Shown: piece by piece, positions 16,831 to 26,245 of the stretch
Layout: every line of letters starts with the position of its first letter
Position numbering within the stretch: the stretch's first letter is position 1
Assembly (NCBI GenBank): GCA_000974665.1
Contig: BBSY01000002.1
Location: 1,054,001-1,118,000, forward strand
DNA: 64,000 nt
Direction: 5' to 3'
Source: an alpha proteobacterium U9-1i
Lineage (GTDB): Bacteria; Pseudomonadota; Alphaproteobacteria; Caulobacterales; Aquidulcibacteraceae
Position numbers and translations under genes: made by a program
The notes under the pieces: model-generated
Database searches by the model: none
Seen by the model: the letters and a program-made list of their open reading frames with translations, nothing else
Told to the model about the DNA's origin: nothing

Positions 16831-16872
16831 ACGCGGACCTCGCGGGCGGGGGGAGCTTGGCGAGGTCCGCGT
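16831..16872. terminator. Bidirectional intrinsic terminator
   Basis: A 13-bp stem (16831-16843 with 16860-16872, ACGCGGACCTCGC) is followed by CGTTTTTC on the plus strand. On the minus strand it is followed by GTTTGTTTTTGG. It lies downstream of the hybrid kinase operon ending at 16988 and upstream of the Lrp gene, so it most likely ends the kinase operon. Confidence 0.75.
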
Positions 16873-16987
16873 CGTTTTTCTTCAAGGCGGCCCGCTGGAG
16901 CGGGGGCGGCGGGTGGGGCCGCACTCGAAGCTCGTACTTACGGTCAACACCACTGGGGCCTCGTGGTTCCGCGTCGTTCGAAAAATT

Positions 16988-18709
16988 TCAGGGGTGCGCG
17001 GAGCGGCGCATGAGGTCAGCGATTGCGGCTTGAAGTTCGTGGATCTGGTAGGGTTTGCGCAGCACAGGGTAACGCTGGTCGATGTCCTGGTTGCCGCTGT
17101 AGCCGGTGGTGAGCAGTACCGGCAGTGTCGGCTTCGTCCGCGCCAAATCTTGCGCTAGCTCGACGCCGCTTTTGCCGCCTGGCATCACGATATCCGAGAA
17201 CACAAAATCGTAGCCGCCGTCTCTGGATAGGAATTGCAGCGCTTCATCGGCGGATCGCGCGCGCGTCACCTTGTGCCCGAGTTCATCAAGCATGGACTGA
17301 ACCGTATCGGCGACGCCGTCATCATCCTCGACAACCAACACTGCACGGGGGCGCTGGGCGGTCTCGATCGCCGGGGCGGGGGCGGGCGCCGGGAGTGGCT
17401 CATCCGAGGCCGGCAGTGACAAGATCACGCTCGCGCCGTGTCCAACCTCACTCTCAATGCGGACATCGCCGCCGGATTGCTGCACGAAGCCGTACACTTG
17501 AGAGAGCCCAAGACCGGTGCCCTCGCCAATCTGCTTGGTCGTGAAGTACGGCTCGAAGATGCGCTCCAAAATTTCCGGAGCGATACCGGTGCCCGTATCC
17601 TTGACAATAACCTCGACCGTCCGGCCGCCGTGGGCTGCGTTCGCCGTTATGGTGAGCAGTCCGCCTTTTTGCATTGCGTCGCGCGCATTGACAGCAAGGT
17701 TCAGCACCGCAAGCTCAAACTGTCCCGGATCGGTTTTGATGGGCGGCAGCCCCGGTGCAATCGCCATATCGAGCAGAATGTCGGCGCGGAGCGAGCGCTC
17801 AAGCATCTCACGCATGCCGGTGAGCTGACGCCCTGCGTCGATGGTTTCCATGCGCAAAGTCTGCCGCCGCGCGAACGCCAATAATTGGCGCGTAAGGCCA
17901 GCGCCGCGATCAACCGCCTGCTTCATCGCTTCCATCGCCTTTGCGCGGCGCTCTTCGTTTTGCTTCTCGAGCATGCGCAAGCCGCCGGCGATCACCATCA
18001 GCAGATTGTTGAAGTCGTGCGCGACGCCACCGGTAAGTTGGCCAATCGCCTCCATTTTTCGGCTCTGAAGCAGGGCTTCTTCGGCCTCCTGGCGCTGCTC
18101 GATCTCCTTGTTGAGTTGCGCGTTTGTATCGGCCAGCGCATTGGCTTTCGCGAGCAGCTCCTCGTTGGCTCTCGCCAGCGCACCTTGCGCGGCGCCCGCA
18201 ACGATCAGCACCAACGCCGCCATGATCACCAGCAAGCCGATCGCAGCATAGCGGGCAAGGCGCGCCACAACGCTATCGCGATCGAAGCGCAAATACACGA
18301 AGCCCTGCGTTTGACCATCGCGCAGAGCCGGGCGCGTGATCTCGGCGAACGCGCTTTGGAAGCGCGGTTCGGAGATTTCAGGTCGCGTTGGCAGCGCCGT
18401 ATCGTCGCCAATGCGGCGGTATGCGGCGGCAAGCACGCCATCTGCGCCATAAATCGATACGGCGCGAACCTGAGGATTTGCCGCGAGCGCGTTGGCGAGA
18501 TCCTGCGCCGCGGCCGTGTCGTTAAACATGAGCGGCGCTGTCACGCTCTCGGCGACAATCGCCGCTTGAATCTCAATCTCGCGCAGCTTCTGCGCGCGAT
18601 AAGCCTGCTCGCTCAACGTGCCAATGAGAACACCCGCGGCGAGCAAAATCAGCGCTGCCCCGAATGCAAAAGTGCGATTGAATCGCAGCGCCGGCAGCTT
18701 GAGGCTCAT
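16988..18709 (-). CDS. Hybrid sensor histidine kinase with CHASE8-like sensor domain
   Basis: 573 residues. Membrane segment at 13-32, periplasmic CHASE8-like region 35-150, second membrane segment about 154-176, coiled coil, HisKA with TGGVAHDFNN (His231), an HATPase with NLAVNARDAM, KDTGTGIAPE and GEGTGLGLS, and a C-terminal receiver with VVEDDDG and FVFSDIVMPG (phospho-Asp). No DNA-binding output is present. It overlaps the yfiR-like gene by 4 bases. In Pseudomonas the CHASE8 protein controlled by YfiR is the diguanylate cyclase YfiN; here a kinase takes that place, so YfiR probably gates phosphorelay signalling. Confidence 0.85.
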   Translation of the reverse strand: MSLKLPALRFNRTFAFGAALILLAAGVLIGTLSEQAYRAQKLREIEIQAAIVAESVTAPLMFNDTAAAQDLANALAANPQVRAVSIYGADGVLAAAYRRIGDDTALPTRPEISEPRFQSAFAEITRPALRDGQTQGFVYLRFDRDSVVARLARYAAIGLLVIMAALVLIVAGAAQGALARANEELLAKANALADTNAQLNKEIEQRQEAEEALLQSRKMEAIGQLTGGVAHDFNNLLMVIAGGLRMLEKQNEERRAKAMEAMKQAVDRGAGLTRQLLAFARRQTLRMETIDAGRQLTGMREMLERSLRADILLDMAIAPGLPPIKTDPGQFELAVLNLAVNARDAMQKGGLLTITANAAHGGRTVEVIVKDTGTGIAPEILERIFEPYFTTKQIGEGTGLGLSQVYGFVQQSGGDVRIESEVGHGASVILSLPASDEPLPAPAPAPAIETAQRPRAVLVVEDDDGVADTVQSMLDELGHKVTRARSADEALQFLSRDGGYDFVFSDIVMPGGKSGVELAQDLARTKPTLPVLLTTGYSGNQDIDQRYPVLRKPYQIHELQAAIADLMRRSAHP

Positions 18710-19251
18710 GACCGCTGCCGCCGCACGGAAAGCGCCAAAGAGAGCAGACGCGAGCTGATTGCGAGGCGGCTCTCGGCGGCGCCAGCTTCGTCAATGTGAA
18801 AGCGCACGCGGTCGTCGATGACAACGAAGTGGATCATACCGCGTTCGCCGCGCCCAGCCGCGGCGTCTGTGATGGTAAGCACAGGCAAACGCCGCACGGC
18901 GCGCAACGTTTCGTCCGAAAGCGCTCCTGCGACATAGACGATATGACATTGCGGTGCGTTGAGGGCATTTCCCAAGCGCCGAACTTCAAGCGGGCGACCG
19001 CTGATGCGTTGGCCACGCACATTGTTCTCGATCAAGGAGCGGAACGGCTCTGCCCCGGCGACGCAAATACGAATCGGCGCATCAGGCGCGGAGAAGGCGC
19101 CGGCGGGCCACTCGATGAAAGACGCAAATCGGTAGAGGAAGGTCGCCTTGACTGTGTCCTCGGCGGAAGTGCTTTGCTGCGCGCGCAGTTCTTCGACATT
19201 GGCGGCGAAAATGGCGCCAAGCGCGATCAGGAAGGCCCGCCACCGCCCCAA
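18706..19251 (-). CDS. YfiR family (DUF4154) periplasmic protein
   Basis: The 181-residue protein has a signal peptide and the DUF4154/YfiR pattern: TVKATFLYRFASFIEWP, IRICVAGAEPF, CHIVYV, GRGERGMIHFVVIDDRVRF. It ends with AISSRLLSLAL. YfiR-type proteins sit in the periplasm and inhibit a CHASE-domain inner-membrane partner until released. Two cysteines fit a redox-sensitive fold. It lies 4 bases downstream of the TonB receptor gene and overlaps the kinase gene, so the three are one operon. Confidence 0.85.
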   Translation of the reverse strand: MGRWRAFLIALGAIFAANVEELRAQQSTSAEDTVKATFLYRFASFIEWPAGAFSAPDAPIRICVAGAEPFRSLIENNVRGQRISGRPLEVRRLGNALNAPQCHIVYVAGALSDETLRAVRRLPVLTITDAAAGRGERGMIHFVVIDDRVRFHIDEAGAAESRLAISSRLLSLALSVRRQRS

Positions 19252-19255
19252 AGCT

Positions 19256-21202
19256 TCAGTACCTCCAGCGCGCGCTTACAAAAAACGACCGCGGCGACGA
19301 ACTCGGCGGCAGCGAAGGGTTGATGAATTCGACGTGCCCGTCGTCGGTCAAATTATATCCGGCAATCGAAAGTTCGACGTCATCGGTCAATTGGTAACCG
19401 ACCCGCGCATCGACCGCGATGTAGGCCGGCACGACCGGACTCTCCAGTTCGTCGATCGCGCGCATTGCGACGTCTAGTTCGGTCCGGCTGCCAACGTCCA
19501 TCAGCGAACGCAGTGTCATTTGATAGCTCGGGTCATTGCCGGCAAACTGAACGCCGAAAACGTCGGCGCTGCCCGGTTCGATCTCCAGCTCTTTTTCAAG
19601 CCAAGATGCGCCCCAATTCAGGCGCCACCAGTCGGTGAGCGCGAACGCCCCCCAGGCTTCGACGCCATAGGTTTCGCCCTCCATGCCGTTGCGAATCTCG
19701 AGGGGAAAGACAAACGGCGTCGTGGCTTCAAGCGTACGGAGGTCGTCATAGACATTGTAGAACGTCGACACAGAGAACCAGAACGCGCCGTTCGGCTGCG
19801 CGCGATAGCCAGCCTCGTAGGCAACCACATCTTCGGAGGTAAAATTCGGTCCGCCCGTCAACACGCCGGGGTTCATCAAGTCACGATCGAAGCGTGAAGG
19901 CGTACGCACCGCGCGCGACGCTAACGCCCAGACCAGTGAGTTGGCCGAGGGCCGCCACGCGATCCGTGCGTTCGGCAGGTATTCGACGCCGGTGTAGGAA
20001 TTATCTTCGACTTTCAACCCGAGGATCAACGAGAGGTTAGGCCGGAGTGCGATGGTATCCTGTGCATAGACACTGAGATACTGAAGCGTGCGTTCGTTCG
20101 GATCGAGGGACACCGTACCTGCGCCCGCTTTGAACGCGTCATTGGTGACGCGGGCGCCACCACCAACGACGATCTCATGCGCTTCGGAAAGGTCGAAATT
20201 GTACTGCGCGTCGACGGATGCAGTGTTCACCTCCGCACGGATGCCGCTCGAAACCTCGCGCGACGTTCGGTCGACATAGGCTTGCACTTGTAGCGAATCC
20301 GCACCGAAGCGCCGCGACCACCGTCCCAAAACATTGCCGCCATCGATGGACGGATCGGCGACGCCGCCAGCTGGTCTGTCCGAGCCGCCCGCATAGACGT
20401 CGCCCTGCAACGTCAGCGTATCGCGGTCGTCGCCCCAATCGCTGCGGAAGCCGGCTTGATAGGAGCGCCACGGCGTCGCGGTTTGATTGCCGCGCGAAAG
20501 GCCGGTGCCGTAAACACGCCAAGCGCCGGAATTGCCGAATTGTCCGCCGTAGCGGAGGCCAAGCGAACCGGTGTTTTCGCTGCCGCCGCCGGTGACGAGC
20601 CCGCCTTGAGTCTCGTGCGCGTTGCGCGAGACGATGTTAATCACGCCGTTGACGGCGTTTGCGCCCCACAACGCGCCGCCTGGACCACCAACCACCTCAA
20701 TCCGTTCGAGATCTTCCATCAAAGGGTTTTGTTCGTCCCAGAACACGCCCGAGAAAAGCGGTGTGTAAAGGATGCGCCCGTCGAGCAGCACCAGCAGCTT
20801 GTTGGCGGTGCCGCTGTTTTGGTTGAAGCCGCGCGCCGTGATCGCGAAATCAGACGCGGCGATGCGCGCGACTTGGAGGTTAGGCGCAAGCCGCAACGCG
20901 GTTGGAATGCTGCGTACGCCAGCGCGTTCAATGTCATCGGCGGTAATCACGAATACCGATGCCGGCGCTTCGCCAATGGGCTGTGCGCGGCGTGAAACCG
21001 ATGTCACTTCAAGGTTGGACAGTTCTTCGAGCGAAAGATCGCCCAGGCGGTCATTGCTCTCGGTGGACTCGATTTGGGCCGCCTCGCCGCCATCGTCAGT
21101 CTGAGCCGCTGACGGCGCAACGCAACAAAATGACGCCAGAACCACGCCTGACAACAATTGACGGGCAAATTCGCCTCGCCCTCGCTTGGGTAAGCCGCTC
21201 AT
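19256..21202 (-). CDS. TonB-dependent outer-membrane receptor
   Basis: The 648-residue protein has a signal peptide, a plug domain (SLEELSNLEVTSVSRRAQPI, SVFVITADDIERAGVRSIP, KLLVLLDGRILYTPLF, LERIEVVGGPGGALWGANAVNGVINI) and a C-terminal barrel ending in aromatic Tyr (SARWRY). It should import or sense a bulky ligand at the outer membrane. Plug form and size resemble the receptors paired with YfiR/diguanylate cyclase operons rather than siderophore receptors, but the ligand cannot be told. First gene of the three-gene signalling operon. Confidence 0.9.
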   Translation of the reverse strand: MSGLPKRGRGEFARQLLSGVVLASFCCVAPSAAQTDDGGEAAQIESTESNDRLGDLSLEELSNLEVTSVSRRAQPIGEAPASVFVITADDIERAGVRSIPTALRLAPNLQVARIAASDFAITARGFNQNSGTANKLLVLLDGRILYTPLFSGVFWDEQNPLMEDLERIEVVGGPGGALWGANAVNGVINIVSRNAHETQGGLVTGGGSENTGSLGLRYGGQFGNSGAWRVYGTGLSRGNQTATPWRSYQAGFRSDWGDDRDTLTLQGDVYAGGSDRPAGGVADPSIDGGNVLGRWSRRFGADSLQVQAYVDRTSREVSSGIRAEVNTASVDAQYNFDLSEAHEIVVGGGARVTNDAFKAGAGTVSLDPNERTLQYLSVYAQDTIALRPNLSLILGLKVEDNSYTGVEYLPNARIAWRPSANSLVWALASRAVRTPSRFDRDLMNPGVLTGGPNFTSEDVVAYEAGYRAQPNGAFWFSVSTFYNVYDDLRTLEATTPFVFPLEIRNGMEGETYGVEAWGAFALTDWWRLNWGASWLEKELEIEPGSADVFGVQFAGNDPSYQMTLRSLMDVGSRTELDVAMRAIDELESPVVPAYIAVDARVGYQLTDDVELSIAGYNLTDDGHVEFINPSLPPSSSPRSFFVSARWRY

Positions 21203-21466
21203 CAGGTTCCCCGCAACACCACTCGACGTTTAACCCGCTCGATGGGCGCCGGTTCCATGTGGATTACATTTTTTTTGACCGACAACGTGCGTGGGATGGA
21301 ATTCGGGGGAGGGAAATGCGGCGGCCGCCACCCCAGCGCCACCGATAGGCGTAATGGTGGGCGGAAATCGCCGTGCGCAGGCATGGCGCCAGATCTCTGG
21401 CAACCAAGTTCGCTCCGGAGCGTTGGCCCAGAGGTTCCCGTACACCGCTCGCAGACAGGATGAATT

Positions 21467-23758
21467 GTGTTCGATTCGACGATCATCAATCAGGCAACGC
21501 GCGCGCCATCGTTTCCGTTGGCGATTTCTCGACTGGGTAAAATTGCTTTCGTCGGTAGCTTCCCGCCACGTCGCTGCGGTGTCGCAACGTTCACGGCGGA
21601 CCTATCCACCGCCGTTGGAGGTGCGGCGAGAGATGTAGCGTGTGAAATCGTCGCGCTGAATGATCGCCCTACAGGTCACGCATATGATGACCAGGTCACC
21701 GTTGAAATCGCGCAAAACGACCCCGCAGACTATATTGCCGCCGCGCACGCATTGAACGCGGCTGATGTCGACATCGTTTCGCTTCAGCACGAGTTTGGCA
21801 TTTTCGGCGGCGCGGCCGGCGAACACATTCTGCGCTTCTGCGCCGAATTGCGCTGCCCGATCGTGACGACATTGCACACGGTGCTTGAGCGGCCGAGCGC
21901 CGATCAACGCAGGGTCATGGACCGCCTGATCGCGTTGTCGGCTAAATTAGTCGTGATGTCGCAGAAGGGCCGCGAGGTGTTGCTGCGCGTGTTTCCCGCG
22001 GCGAGTTCAAAAGTTTGCGTCATTGCTCACGGTGCGCCTGACCGGCCATTGTCGGACGGGGTGGCTGCAAAGCGGCGACTGGACCTGGCGGGCCGAGAGG
22101 TTGCGTTGACGTTCGGTTTGCTCTCGCCCAACAAGGGCATCGAGAGTGTGATCGAAGCGCTTCCCGCTATCGCGGCGGCGCGGCCGAACGTCATGTACGT
22201 GGTGCTGGGCGCCACGCATCCGCATCTGGTGGAGCACGAGGGCGAAGCCTATCGCGCTCGCTTGGCGGGTTTGGCGGCCGAACTCGGCGTGGCGAAAAAC
22301 ATTCGGTTTGTCGATGCTTTCGTCGATTCCGATCTGCTGATCGAATATCTCACGGCAGCCGACATCTACGTGACGCCCTATCTGCATGAAGCTCAGGTGA
22401 CTTCAGGGACTCTGGCTTATGCGCTGGCATTGGGCAAACCGGTTGTATCGACGCCCTATTGGCACGCGCAGGAAGCCTTGGCGAACGGCGTCGGCGTGCT
22501 GGTGGATTTCGGCGCCTCCAAACGCTTCGGCGAAGCGATTACACGCTTGTTGAGCGATCATGAAGTGCGCCAAGCCTTGGCGCGCCGGGCGCATCACGCC
22601 TCCCGCGACGCGACCTGGCCGCGGATCGGCGAGCGTTATCTGGAACTCATGAATAAGGTTATTGCCGAGCCGCCGGAGCGCGCGCTGGAGACCAAGCGCG
22701 CCCGCGCTTTGCCTGCCGTTACCTTGCGTTGGCTTGAACGCATGACGGATGATTGCGGCATTCTGCAGCATACGCGGTTCAACGTGCCGGATCGCAACCA
22801 TGGCTATTGCGTGGACGACAATGCACGTGCGCTGATCGCCACTGTGCGGTTAGCGATGCTGCAGCCCGCGAACACGCGGCTTGCCGATCTTGCATCACGA
22901 TACGCGGCGTTCGTCGAGCATGCGTGGAATCCGGACCGCTGGGCGTTTCGAAATTTCATGGGTTATGACCGCCGCTGGCTGGAGGACGTTGGTTCGCAAG
23001 ACAGCGTCGGACGCACGCTCTGGTCGATCGGCGAGACCGCGCGATTTGCGCTTGATCCTGAATTGCGTGGCTGGGCGCTGGATCTGTGGGGTCGCGCCGC
23101 GCCTGCCGCCCAAGCGCTCACATCGTCCCGCGCGCTGGCGTTCACCGCACTCGGTCAGCACGCATTGTTGATGGCGGGTCACGCTGACGCACGCCATGAA
23201 CTGGACCGCGTGGCGCGCGAGCTGTTGCGCCGCTTCAACGAGGGTTGCTGCGACACGTGGAACTGGTTTGAGGATGTGCTGGGATACGACAATGCTCGTG
23301 TTCCCGAAGCGATGTTGCGCGCGGGTGAAGCGTTGCGTGACCAGGGCTTGATCGATGCGGGTTTGAGCGCGTTGGATTGGCTCCGCAGCATACAAACCCA
23401 TTCGGGCGGGCGCTTCGCGCCTGTGGGCGCGGAAAGTTTTGGCCGAACGCGAACACGCCCAGCATTGTTCGATCAACAGCCTATCGAAGTCTGCGCCACG
23501 GTTGACGCTTGTTGGGCGGCCTTCGATGTAAGCGGCGATCGCGCTTGGGCGGAGGAGGCCGAGCGCGCGTTTGCCTGGTTCTTTGGTGGAAATGTTTTGA
23601 GCATGCCGGTTGCGCTGCCCGAGACCGGCGGCAGTTTCGATGGCCTCACCCGCACCGGTGTGAATCGAAATCAGGGCGCGGAATCGGGATTGTCCTATCT
23701 GATGGCGCTCTGCGCGATGCATGCGCGACAGCGCGTGTCGGGTCAGACGCTTGGTTGA
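21467..23758 (+). CDS. GT4 glycosyltransferase fused to an (alpha/alpha)6-like C-terminal domain
   Basis: This 763-residue protein has two parts. Residues about 25-410 are a GT-B glycosyltransferase: SFPPRRCGVATFTADLS, SLQHEFGIFGG, TFGLLSPNKGIESVIEALP and TPYLHEAQVTSGTLAYALALGKPVVST. Residues about 420-760 look like a helical-hairpin barrel (CVDDNARALIATVRLAM, WSIGETARF, FDQQPIEVCATVDACWAAFD). It is followed 28 bp later by a GH130 gene and then a convergent AGE epimerase, so a mannose-containing glycan is the likely product or substrate. The fusion and the sugar are inferred from context. Confidence 0.82.
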   Translation: MFDSTIINQATRAPSFPLAISRLGKIAFVGSFPPRRCGVATFTADLSTAVGGAARDVACEIVALNDRPTGHAYDDQVTVEIAQNDPADYIAAAHALNAADVDIVSLQHEFGIFGGAAGEHILRFCAELRCPIVTTLHTVLERPSADQRRVMDRLIALSAKLVVMSQKGREVLLRVFPAASSKVCVIAHGAPDRPLSDGVAAKRRLDLAGREVALTFGLLSPNKGIESVIEALPAIAAARPNVMYVVLGATHPHLVEHEGEAYRARLAGLAAELGVAKNIRFVDAFVDSDLLIEYLTAADIYVTPYLHEAQVTSGTLAYALALGKPVVSTPYWHAQEALANGVGVLVDFGASKRFGEAITRLLSDHEVRQALARRAHHASRDATWPRIGERYLELMNKVIAEPPERALETKRARALPAVTLRWLERMTDDCGILQHTRFNVPDRNHGYCVDDNARALIATVRLAMLQPANTRLADLASRYAAFVEHAWNPDRWAFRNFMGYDRRWLEDVGSQDSVGRTLWSIGETARFALDPELRGWALDLWGRAAPAAQALTSSRALAFTALGQHALLMAGHADARHELDRVARELLRRFNEGCCDTWNWFEDVLGYDNARVPEAMLRAGEALRDQGLIDAGLSALDWLRSIQTHSGGRFAPVGAESFGRTRTRPALFDQQPIEVCATVDACWAAFDVSGDRAWAEEAERAFAWFFGGNVLSMPVALPETGGSFDGLTRTGVNRNQGAESGLSYLMALCAMHARQRVSGQTLG

Positions 23759-23786
23759 CGAAAGCTTGCATCGTATTGGGGCCGCC

Positions 23787-25070
23787 ATGGTGGATGTGAA
23801 GCATATCGATGGCCGCCTGACGCCTGACCCGTCGCGAGTCGTCATTCGCCCCTTTCACATTGCGCCCGAGCCGCGCGATATGCATCCCGTGCAAGCCGGG
23901 CGCGCGCAACGCATTGTCGACGCTGTGCTGGCGATGTCCGAGGCCGAGTGTCAGCGCGAGTTCGCGAAGGTGGATGCCGATTTCGACGATCGGCACTGGC
24001 AAACCGAGGACGTGTACGCCCGCCGATGCCAGCAGGTGCTTGATGATCTCGGGATCAAGCGTGGCGATTTGCAACCTGAGCAGCGTGAGTTGATCGGCGC
24101 GTATTTCTGCCATGAATATTCGTACGCCGCTGCGGCCATCATGAACCCCAGCATCGTCCCGCATCCCAACCAGGCTGGCTTGGGAGAAGGGGATCAGCGC
24201 TTCGTGATGTCGCTGCGCACGGTCGGGGAGGGGCACATTTCCTCGATCGCGTTTCGCGAAGGGATTCTCGCACAAGACGGCACATTGAACCTTTGGCCGT
24301 CGCCGCCATTCTCGATGGCCGCCGAAGCCGATGCGCCGGTGTTGGAGGGCGAAGTGCTCGCACGCCGCTCGCCCACCACGGCGATATCCGGCGCTGTGAT
24401 CTTTCCGTTCACCCGCGCACAACGCAACGGCCTGGAGGATCTTCGTCTGGTGCGTTTCACCGAGGATGATGGCGCCAAGCGCTATTTCGGCACCTACACC
24501 GCCTATTCCGGGTCAGGCATCGCGTCGGAAATGTTGGAGACGCGCGACTTCGACACCTTCAAATTTTCACCGATGCGCGGCGAGGCCGCCAAGAACAAGG
24601 GCATGGGCTTGTTTCCGAAGCGCGTCGGCGGCGCGTACGCGATGATCGGGCGTCAGGACGGAGAAAGCTTGTTCTTCATGCAGTCCGACGATGTATTGCA
24701 TTGGCGTGGCGGGGAGAAATTACTCGCGCCTCGATTCCCCTGGGAGCTTGTGCAGATAGGCAATTGCGGATCGCCGATTGAACTCGATGAGGGTTGGCTG
24801 ATCCTCACGCACGGTGTCGGCGCAATGCGCAAGTACGCCATCGGGGCGGCGCTGCTGGATAAGGCCAATCCGCGCAAGGTCTTGGGCAGGCTCGCCGAAC
24901 CGTTGATTTCACCATCCGACGAGAATCGCGAAGGATACGTGCCGAACGTTTGCTACACTTGCGGCGCGCTGAAGCACGGAGATCAATTGTTCTTGCCGTA
25001 CGCGGTCGCCGATTCATCGGTGCTGTTCGCGCTGGTTGGGTTGAAGTCGCTTGTCGCCGCCATGAAATGA
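23787..25070 (+). CDS. GH130-type mannoside phosphorylase-like enzyme
   Basis: From ATG 23787 the product has 427 residues. It shows the five-bladed propeller pattern of family GH130 (formerly DUF377): FNPSIV-like MNPSIVPHP, NGLEDLRLVRF, YFGTYTAYSG, GAYAMIGRQDG, PWELVQIGNCGSPIELDEGWLILTHGVG, and NVCYTCGAL. Known members phosphorolyse beta-mannosides to mannose-1-phosphate, or hydrolyse them. It is probably cytosolic, as no signal peptide is seen. It follows the glycosyltransferase closely, and its 3' end overlaps the convergent AGE gene by 57 bp. Confidence 0.82.
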   Translation: MVDVKHIDGRLTPDPSRVVIRPFHIAPEPRDMHPVQAGRAQRIVDAVLAMSEAECQREFAKVDADFDDRHWQTEDVYARRCQQVLDDLGIKRGDLQPEQRELIGAYFCHEYSYAAAAIMNPSIVPHPNQAGLGEGDQRFVMSLRTVGEGHISSIAFREGILAQDGTLNLWPSPPFSMAAEADAPVLEGEVLARRSPTTAISGAVIFPFTRAQRNGLEDLRLVRFTEDDGAKRYFGTYTAYSGSGIASEMLETRDFDTFKFSPMRGEAAKNKGMGLFPKRVGGAYAMIGRQDGESLFFMQSDDVLHWRGGEKLLAPRFPWELVQIGNCGSPIELDEGWLILTHGVGAMRKYAIGAALLDKANPRKVLGRLAEPLISPSDENREGYVPNVCYTCGALKHGDQLFLPYAVADSSVLFALVGLKSLVAAMK

Positions 25071-26195
25071 CCGCGCCTCAAGACGCGGCTCGAGCCGTAA
25101 TAGCTCCGCGAACGCCAGGAAGACGTGATAGAATGTCGATGCTGGAACGATCGAGGCGGCTGGTGCGCCGCCTTCGTCAAACCGATCGATCCACAAGCCA
25201 CGCGGCTTGGTGACCAGATATCGATCGAGCAGCAGGCGCGTCGATTGCTCAATGGCGCCATTGAATTCTGCGCCCGTATGTTCGAACAACGCCAAATGCG
25301 CTTTTAGCCGTTCAGTGTTCGGCCATGTGCGCGATGTCGCTTGAAGAATGCGGCCGGATGCGTCGACGGCGTCATAGACAAAGCCGTTGGAATTGACGCC
25401 ATGGCGCTCGCCAAAGGCTATCAGCTGACGCATCGCCGGCAACGGATCGGCAGTGCCGCCGCGCGCGGCCAGCGCATTCAGGAGCCACGCCCACTCAAAT
25501 TGATGCCCCGGCTCGACGGTCTGGTTCGGCAAACGCTCCCAATCATCGCCGAAGGTTTCGCCCAGGGTTCGAGCGTCGAAGAACACGTCGTAGAACATCG
25601 CGCCGATCTGTTCGGCCGTGCGCAAATACCGATCGTCCTCGGTGGCGTCAAAGCATGCGAGGCACGCTTCCAGGAGATGCATATGCGGGTTTTGGAGGCG
25701 CGGTCCGGTTGGCGGAAGCCAATGCCAATAGCCGTGTGGCGCCTTGAGCTGTGTTTCAACAAAGCTCATCGTTTCGTCGAGCAGCCTCAGTGCTTGTTCG
25801 TCCGCACTGCTGCGAACGCGCCAGGCTAAGCCATGCAAGATGAAGGCGATATCGTAAAGGTCGGAGGTGGCGTCGACAATGTCGCCCTCCCGCGTCAAAA
25901 GCCGCGCCCAACCGCCGCCGGGCGTTCGCGCATGATGTCGAAGATATTCAACCCCCATCGCCGCGAGATCAGCGCCCCGGTTCCAACCCAGAAGTTGAGC
26001 ATGTGAGAACACATAGATGTGTCTGGCGATGACGCGGACGCGCTTGAGTGTCGCGGGCCCTGGATCGCCTTCGGCGGTCAACTCTTCCAGGAAGCCGCCA
26101 TGCGCACGGTCCACTCCACGCTCCGCCCAAAGCGGCAGCGCGCTATCAAACATCCAGGCGCGAACCTCGCGGAAGGGGAGATCGTGTTCTGGCAA
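25014..26195 (-). CDS. AGE-family sugar 2-epimerase/isomerase
   Basis: The 393-residue protein fits the N-acylglucosamine 2-epimerase / mannose isomerase / cellobiose 2-epimerase superfamily: ALPLWAERGVDRAHGGFLEEL, RVIARHIYVFSHA, PHMHLLEACLACFDATED and VEPGHQFEWAWLLNAL with conserved His and Glu of the (alpha/alpha)6 barrel. The start is TTG at 26195. An internal ATG near FDSALPLW is possible. With GH130 next door, mannose or mannobiose interconversion is the best guess. The 57-bp antisense overlap with the GH130 gene is unusual. Confidence 0.85.
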   Translation of the reverse strand: MPEHDLPFREVRAWMFDSALPLWAERGVDRAHGGFLEELTAEGDPGPATLKRVRVIARHIYVFSHAQLLGWNRGADLAAMGVEYLRHHARTPGGGWARLLTREGDIVDATSDLYDIAFILHGLAWRVRSSADEQALRLLDETMSFVETQLKAPHGYWHWLPPTGPRLQNPHMHLLEACLACFDATEDDRYLRTAEQIGAMFYDVFFDARTLGETFGDDWERLPNQTVEPGHQFEWAWLLNALAARGGTADPLPAMRQLIAFGERHGVNSNGFVYDAVDASGRILQATSRTWPNTERLKAHLALFEHTGAEFNGAIEQSTRLLLDRYLVTKPRGLWIDRFDEGGAPAASIVPASTFYHVFLAFAELLRLEPRLEARSFHGGDKRLQPNQREQHR

Positions 26196-26245
26196 GTGCT
26201 AACCCCGCTTGGAGGGGCGCGCATCGTGCGCACCCCTCCTTCCTT

